The position numbers were made by a program, and so were the translations under genes. The notes below the pieces were generated by a model. That model saw only the letters and a program-made list of their open reading frames with translations, was not told the origin of the DNA and did no database searches. Below, in pieces: positions 34,154-38,087 of a DNA stretch of 38,087 nucleotides. How positions within the stretch are numbered: position 1 is the stretch's first letter; every line of letters starts with the position of its first letter. The DNA comes from Flavobacteriales bacterium (GTDB taxonomy: Bacteria > Bacteroidota > Bacteroidia > Flavobacteriales > Flavobacteriaceae): assembly GCA_027066995.1 (NCBI GenBank), contig JAMOMQ010000099.1, positions 1 to 38,087 of the forward strand. Direction: 5' to 3'.

Positions 34154-35284
34154 TTATAAAAACACTACTTTGCCCAGCGTATCTTTATGATCGCTACCCA
34201 GTAGCATTTTACGTTGAGGAAAATAAAAACGGAAATTGATAGGCTTATTTTTTAAACTTTCCATGGTAGCAATAATTTGCGAAACCGGTAAAGTATTCAT
34301 ATCAAAAATTAACAACATAGATTGCCGGTTTATTGCGTTTTTATGATCAAAGAGTTGGGCTTTGGGATATCTTTGTTTAATGATGTTAAAGTATTGTTGA
34401 TCGCCCCAAAAGTAAACATCATGCCAATGTTGTCTTTCCGGCACTTGAGGTGTTGTCTTTTTGAGTTTAAGCCAGATTTTAAAAAATGATTTCATCAAAA
34501 CTTCTAAGGCGGGAAAACTACGAAAATGTTTACGGTAGAATTGAAAAGTAGTCTCTAAAAAGTTTTGAAAATAACGATTGTCTTTGCGACTGCTTTCACC
34601 TTTAAAATGAATGATTTTTGCTTTGGGCCAATAGTAATTATCTTTTTTTAATTGTTTAATCCGGTATGATAAGTCTATATCTTCACCATACATAAAAAAC
34701 TGTTCGTCAAAGCCGCCAACTTTTTCAAATGTATCTTTTTTCATAAACATTAGAGCACCGGTGAGTATATCGGTTTTGCCCGTTTGATTTTCGGATAAAT
34801 GTATGGTGTAATAGCTGTTAAAGGGCTTGAAATTTAAAATCTTATAAAGTTGTGTCAGTTTGCTAAATGCTACTATGGGTGTAGGAATGCCCCGTTTGCT
34901 TTCGGGCAGAAACCGGCCGGTGCCGTCTATCATTTTGCCACCGGTAATGCCAAACCCGGGATGTTGTCGGGCAAAGGTTTCAAACTCATCTATAATAGTA
35001 TCGCTGACTAAGGTGTCCGGATTTAAAAATAGCAAATAGTTGCCTTTGGCCTGTTTGACAGCTTTGTTATAAGCCTTGCCAAAACCGTGATTTTGGTCAA
35101 ACCATAAAAAACGGATATCGGGATAAAGCGCTTCCAAATAAGCTTTACTGCCATCGGTTGAGTGATTGTCGGCTACTATTATTTCAATGTCTTTTCTATT
35201 CCCGACAGCTTTTAATACCGTTTGTAAACAGGCATCGGTAAAATATTTGACATTGTAATTTAATATGATTACGGACAGTTTCAT
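34154..35284 (-). CDS. Family 2 glycosyltransferase
   Basis: A 376-residue GT-A fold enzyme. It starts MKLSVIILNYNVKYF, has the nucleotide-binding VADNHSTDGS (D39, D44), the metal site FLNPDT (about 87-91), GFDEQFFMYGEDIDLSYRIK (about 196-215) typical of rhamnosyl- or related transferases, and no membrane helices. The donor and acceptor are unknown; a role in polysaccharide or glycoprotein synthesis is likely. Its ATG overlaps the AlkD-like stop by 4 nt (ATGA), so the two are translationally coupled. It is the last gene of the symporter-alkD-glycosyltransferase run and converges on the CBS/ACT gene. Confidence 0.88.
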   Translation of the reverse strand: MKLSVIILNYNVKYFTDACLQTVLKAVGNRKDIEIIVADNHSTDGSKAYLEALYPDIRFLWFDQNHGFGKAYNKAVKQAKGNYLLFLNPDTLVSDTIIDEFETFARQHPGFGITGGKMIDGTGRFLPESKRGIPTPIVAFSKLTQLYKILNFKPFNSYYTIHLSENQTGKTDILTGALMFMKKDTFEKVGGFDEQFFMYGEDIDLSYRIKQLKKDNYYWPKAKIIHFKGESSRKDNRYFQNFLETTFQFYRKHFRSFPALEVLMKSFFKIWLKLKKTTPQVPERQHWHDVYFWGDQQYFNIIKQRYPKAQLFDHKNAINRQSMLLIFDMNTLPVSQIIATMESLKNKPINFRFYFPQRKMLLGSDHKDTLGKVVFL

Positions 35285-35961
35285 AGGTTTTTGTTTATAA
35301 GCCGCATGGCTTCGCGCCGGCTAAGCGGGTGTAATTTGGTTTGTGCAACAAAATCGGAAGTCCACGCCGGATTGGTTTTGCCATATTCGCGTAAACTCCA
35401 TCCTATGGCTTTGTTAATAAAAAACGTATTGGTGTCTTTTAATTGATCTATGATATGTGACAACAAATGTGTGTCGGTTTGATCTTTATATTTGAGTTGG
35501 AACAAAATGGCCGTGCGTTGCAACCATATATTTTTAGAATTAATCCAAGATTCAATACTTTCCTGAATTTTATTAGGATAAATTTTAAAATAATGACCGA
35601 TTATTTTTTGAGACAGAAAATCGACGGTATCCCACCAAGATTTTCGGGTGATTAATTCTTCAAAAAAAGCAATATCATCTATAGAGTATTGATTTTTATA
35701 TTTTTCGACTAATGTCATGGCAAAATATTGAAATTCTCGTTGGGGCTTTTGCCATAAAATACCGGCAATTTTAAAGGCGTCTTCTTTAGCCGGCAGGTAT
35801 TTTTTTATTAAGAAAGGTTTTTGTAATGTTTGCCTGTCAGGTGCCTGTATGCCAAAAAAATCAAATTGATATTGCATATAGGCAGCTTGACCTTGGGCAA
35901 TTTTTTGATTGGCATGTTGTTCAAATACTTTTTCCAATTGATTAATATATTGGTCAATCAT
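35281..35961 (-). CDS. AlkD-like DNA alkylation repair glycosylase
   Basis: A HEAT-repeat protein of the AlkD family, which excises cationic alkylated bases. I start at the ATG at 35961 (MIDQYINQLEKVFEQ, 226 residues), 2 nt after the symporter stop; the track start lies 24 nt further up inside that gene. SWWDTVDFLS (about 108-117) matches the family's catalytic aspartate-tryptophan block, LQRTAILFQLKYK carries the conserved arginine, and FINKAIGWSLREYGKTNP has the second tryptophan. It is sandwiched between a transporter and a glycosyltransferase gene, so neighbours do not inform function. Activity itself is inferred from the family. Confidence 0.88.
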   Translation of the reverse strand: MIDQYINQLEKVFEQHANQKIAQGQAAYMQYQFDFFGIQAPDRQTLQKPFLIKKYLPAKEDAFKIAGILWQKPQREFQYFAMTLVEKYKNQYSIDDIAFFEELITRKSWWDTVDFLSQKIIGHYFKIYPNKIQESIESWINSKNIWLQRTAILFQLKYKDQTDTHLLSHIIDQLKDTNTFFINKAIGWSLREYGKTNPAWTSDFVAQTKLHPLSRREAMRLINKNL

Positions 35962-35963
35962 TT

Positions 35964-37421
35964 TTATTTTTTTCTGATGAGCCATAATCCGAGCATGGTA
36001 AGTGCCGCATTGATTAAAAGTAATTCAAAACTAAATTGGTATTTCCAACCCAATTTTTCGGGTAGTCCGGCAATCAAATAAGTCAAAATTGGCGAGATGA
36101 TAACCACAAAAGGCACCCAAGCATCTTTTACTTTATGCTTGGTAAAAAGTCCAAAAGTGAATAATCCTAAAAGCGGTCCGTAAGTGTAACCGGCAAATTT
36201 AAAGATGGAGTTGATAATACTCTTGTCGGTAATGAGTTCTTTGTATAAAATTAAAATAAATATGAAAAACAGTGAAATACCGATATGAACTATTTTCCGG
36301 ATTTTTTTCTGTTGTTGGGGTGTGTATTTTTTGTCTATTTGTAAAATATCCAAGCTAAAAGAAGTGGTAATAGCCGTCATGGAAGAATCTGCCGAGGAAT
36401 AAGCCGCAGCAATCAATCCTAAAATAAAAAAGACGGCTGCCGCAATACCCAAATCCGTTTTAACTGCTATGTAAGGAAAAATTTTATCTCCGGAAATATC
36501 CATGCTTTTTAAATCAATATGATTATGTTCGGCATAGACCAAAAGCAAAACACCCAAGGACAAAAACAGCAGGTTGACAAACAATAAAGACCAAGAAAAC
36601 CAAAACATATTTTTTTGAGAGTCTTTTAGGTTTTTAACGGTTAGATTTTTTTGCATCATACCTTGATCCAAACCTGTCATGGCAATGGCTATAAACACAC
36701 CGGCTAAGAACTGTTTCCAAAAATAATTGCCGGCATTAAAATCTTCAAAATGAAATATTTTACTGTGCGGACTGTTTTTTACCGTGCTAATCAAATCGCC
36801 AAAAGACAAACCGACATTAGTTGCAATCAAATAAATGGAAATGACCAAGGCTATCAGCATAAAAGCCGTTTGTAAGGTGTCCGTCCAAATAATGGTTTTG
36901 ATACCACCTTTAAAAGTATATATCCAAATGAGCAAAATAGTAATGGCAACAGTTACTGCAAAAGGCACTCCCAATTCATCAAATATTAACAGTTGCATGA
37001 CACCTGCCACTAAAAATAAACGTAATGATGCTCCGGCGATACGGGCAATTAAAAATAACACAGAACCTGTTTTATGAGTGGTTGTGCCAAACCTTTCTTC
37101 CAAATACTGGTATATGGAAGTCAAATTCATCTTGTAATATAAGGGTAGTAATACATGTGCAATCACAAAATAGCCTACTACAAAACCCAAGACCATTTGT
37201 AAATAGGCAAAACCTTGACTCTCAACCCAACCCGGGACCGAAATAAAAGTAATACCGGACAGTGAAGCGCCAATCATACCAAAAGCAACCAAATACCAAG
37301 GCGCTTCTCGCTTGGCTCTAAAAAAAACTTCATTGCTGTCTTCTTTACCGGTAAACAAAGAAATGCCTATTAAAACTATAAAATATAGAGCAATAATTAT
37401 TAAAATACTTGTTGAACTCAT
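35964..37421 (-). CDS. Sodium:solute symporter (SSS family)
   Basis: A 485-residue inner-membrane protein with about 13 helices and the LeuT-type SSS pattern. The N-terminus reads ALYFIVLIGISLFTG, then FGMIGASLSGITFISVPGW and YQYLEERFG, all familiar from SSS transporters; the conserved AAYSSADSSMTAITTSFS (about 335-352) carries residues that line the second sodium site in this family. The substrate cannot be read from sequence. It uses the sodium gradient that the nearby NQR pump would make. It heads a run with alkD and a glycosyltransferase, and has a good -7 box. Confidence 0.92.
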   Translation of the reverse strand: MSSTSILIIIALYFIVLIGISLFTGKEDSNEVFFRAKREAPWYLVAFGMIGASLSGITFISVPGWVESQGFAYLQMVLGFVVGYFVIAHVLLPLYYKMNLTSIYQYLEERFGTTTHKTGSVLFLIARIAGASLRLFLVAGVMQLLIFDELGVPFAVTVAITILLIWIYTFKGGIKTIIWTDTLQTAFMLIALVISIYLIATNVGLSFGDLISTVKNSPHSKIFHFEDFNAGNYFWKQFLAGVFIAIAMTGLDQGMMQKNLTVKNLKDSQKNMFWFSWSLLFVNLLFLSLGVLLLVYAEHNHIDLKSMDISGDKIFPYIAVKTDLGIAAAVFFILGLIAAAYSSADSSMTAITTSFSLDILQIDKKYTPQQQKKIRKIVHIGISLFFIFILILYKELITDKSIINSIFKFAGYTYGPLLGLFTFGLFTKHKVKDAWVPFVVIISPILTYLIAGLPEKLGWKYQFSFELLLINAALTMLGLWLIRKK

Positions 37422-37443
37422 AACTTAAAATTTCGGTTGCTGA

Positions 37444-37480
37444 CAAAGTTACGATAATTTGTTATACCAACTATACCAAA
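37444..37480 (-). promoter_or_regulatory. Symporter promoter with tandem TATACCAA repeats
   Basis: On the minus strand TAACTTTG (37444-37451) is an exact -7 box 22 nt before the ATG. Next to it on the plus strand are two adjacent 9-bp units, TATACCAAC (37463-37471) and TATACCAAA (37472-37480), covering the -33 zone. They could be a small operator. Confidence 0.4.
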
Positions 37481-37496
37481 ATGATTGTTTAAAAAA

Positions 37497-37628
37497 AAGA
37501 AGCTGTCTCAAAAGATTAAATTATCTGTCATTCCGAACAAAGTTAGGATCTCATGTCTGATAACCAACAGCTTATATTTTCATTATTATTTGAATTGTTT
37601 ATGAAAAGCCCTTTTGAGACAGCTTCTT
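37497..37628. repeat. Inverted-repeat element, copy 2 (132 bp)
   Basis: The arms AAGAAGCTGTCTCAAAAG (37497-37514) and CTTTTGAGACAGCTTCTT (37611-37628) are perfect 18-bp reverse complements. They match copy 1 at 3231-3365 except for one base in each arm, changed so that pairing stays perfect. TGTCATTCCGA sits at offset 29, as in copy 1. It lies between the TonB-like gene's stop and the symporter promoter, where it could end TonB transcription. The surrounding 254-bp gap (37422-37675) holds nothing else coding. Confidence 0.8.
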
Positions 37629-37675
37629 ATGTGTTATTTTATAATTCAACAGCTATTAAGACCAACTGCCAACTG

Positions 37676-38087
37676 CTACTCGGCTACATCAAAGATAATA
37701 GGCAAAGTATAGGTTACTTTTACAGGAATGCCTCTTTGTTTTCCGGGCTGCATTCGGGGCAATTTTTGGATAACACGGCGGGCTTCCTCTTCCAAATCTT
37801 TATATTTGGAGCGGGTTTTGATTTGGATAATTCTTCCGTCTTTATCAATTGTAAATTGGGTCAATATTTTAACACGCTCACCGCTCAGTCCCATTTCTTG
37901 AGCAATCTCTGTGTTAAATTTACGATTGATAAATTGTCTGATTTTTTCATTCAAACATTTTTTAAGTTGTTCGTTATTGCCTTTACAGCCCGGAAAGGCA
38001 GGTACCTGTTCCACAAAAACATAAGGAATCTCAACATCATCGTCTTCAATGATTTCAGTTTTTAAGTTATCTACGGGCACCACCGGT
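37676..38087 (-). CDS. TonB-type energy transducer, C-terminal part
   Basis: The last 137 or so codons of a gene whose 5' end lies beyond the window; the track start at 38083 is an internal GTG. FVEQVPAFPGCKGNNEQLKK and the basic helix KCLNEKIRQFINRKF lead into a TonB C-terminal domain (VKILTQFTIDKDGRIIQIKT, then EEARRVIQKLPRMQPGKQRG, then PVKVTYTLPIIF). Such proteins link the proton-motive force to TonB-dependent receptors such as the one at 10272. Bacteroidota carry many paralogues with similar tails, so a specific partner cannot be named. Confidence 0.85.
   Translation of the reverse strand, partial: PVVPVDNLKTEIIEDDDVEIPYVFVEQVPAFPGCKGNNEQLKKCLNEKIRQFINRKFNTEIAQEMGLSGERVKILTQFTIDKDGRIIQIKTRSKYKDLEEEARRVIQKLPRMQPGKQRGIPVKVTYTLPIIFDVAE

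Noticed and set aside
37553-38065. 170-aa plus-strand ORF at the right end
   Set aside because: It starts inside the inverted-repeat element and then runs antisense to the TonB domain; a shadow.

Overview
The window is a contiguous stretch of chromosome from a low-GC member of the Bacteroidota, most likely Flavobacteriia or a close relative. The signs are a secreted protein with a C-terminal tail of the type IX secretion kind, a TonB-dependent receptor, a Na+-translocating NQR operon ending in apbE, the alternative bacteroidotal GlmU next to GlmS, lipid A and Kdo genes, and many Bacteroidota-type -7 promoter boxes (TAnnTTTG) just upstream of start codons with little Shine-Dalgarno signal. No rRNA, tRNA, CRISPR array, transposase, phage gene or plasmid origin was seen. 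The gene content is core metabolism and envelope biology.

Layout. 1-1138 (minus): NAD salvage, a PnuC transporter and a NadR-type kinase cut by the window edge. 1316-3223 (plus): acetyl-CoA synthetase. 3231-3365: inverted-repeat element. 3386-3859 (minus): greA with a terminator-like leader hairpin. 4108-6610 (plus): rimO and a secreted protein with a T9SS-like tail. 6688-8202 (minus): gpmI. 8321-12272 (plus): meaB, a small membrane protein, and a TonB-dependent receptor. 12298-15150 (minus): dnaN, waaA and a YqiA-like esterase in one tight run. 15283-17463 (plus): galE and an FAD oxidoreductase. 17500-18915 (minus): rpe and a Nudix hydrolase. 19043-26354 (plus): alternative glmU, glmS, an orphan sensor kinase, a MuiA-like protein and lpxB. 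26351-33329 (minus): nqrABCDEF-apbE. 33471-34130 (plus): a CBS/ACT-type protein. 34154-37421 (minus): a sodium/solute symporter, an AlkD-like protein and a family 2 glycosyltransferase. 37497-37628: second inverted-repeat element. 37676 to the end (minus): the C-terminal part of a TonB-like protein.

How genes work together. GlmS makes glucosamine-6-phosphate and the alternative GlmU is predicted to make UDP-GlcNAc, the precursor for peptidoglycan and lipid A; LpxB and WaaA act later in lipid A-Kdo assembly. The six Nqr subunits form the sodium pump, and ApbE attaches FMN to NqrB and NqrC. PnuC with the NadR-type kinase takes up and traps nicotinamide riboside.

I did not find a dramatic new gene system. 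The most unusual signals are non-coding: a 15-bp hairpin plus T-run inside the first codons of waaA; a terminator-like hairpin at the predicted 5' end of the greA mRNA; a 14-bp hairpin between nqrF and apbE; a perfect 13-bp palindrome around a -7 box directly before a Nudix gene; and two dispersed inverted-repeat elements whose arms differ by a matched pair of substitutions that keeps the pairing perfect. Three of the hairpins pair best in the RNA of the downstream gene's own strand.
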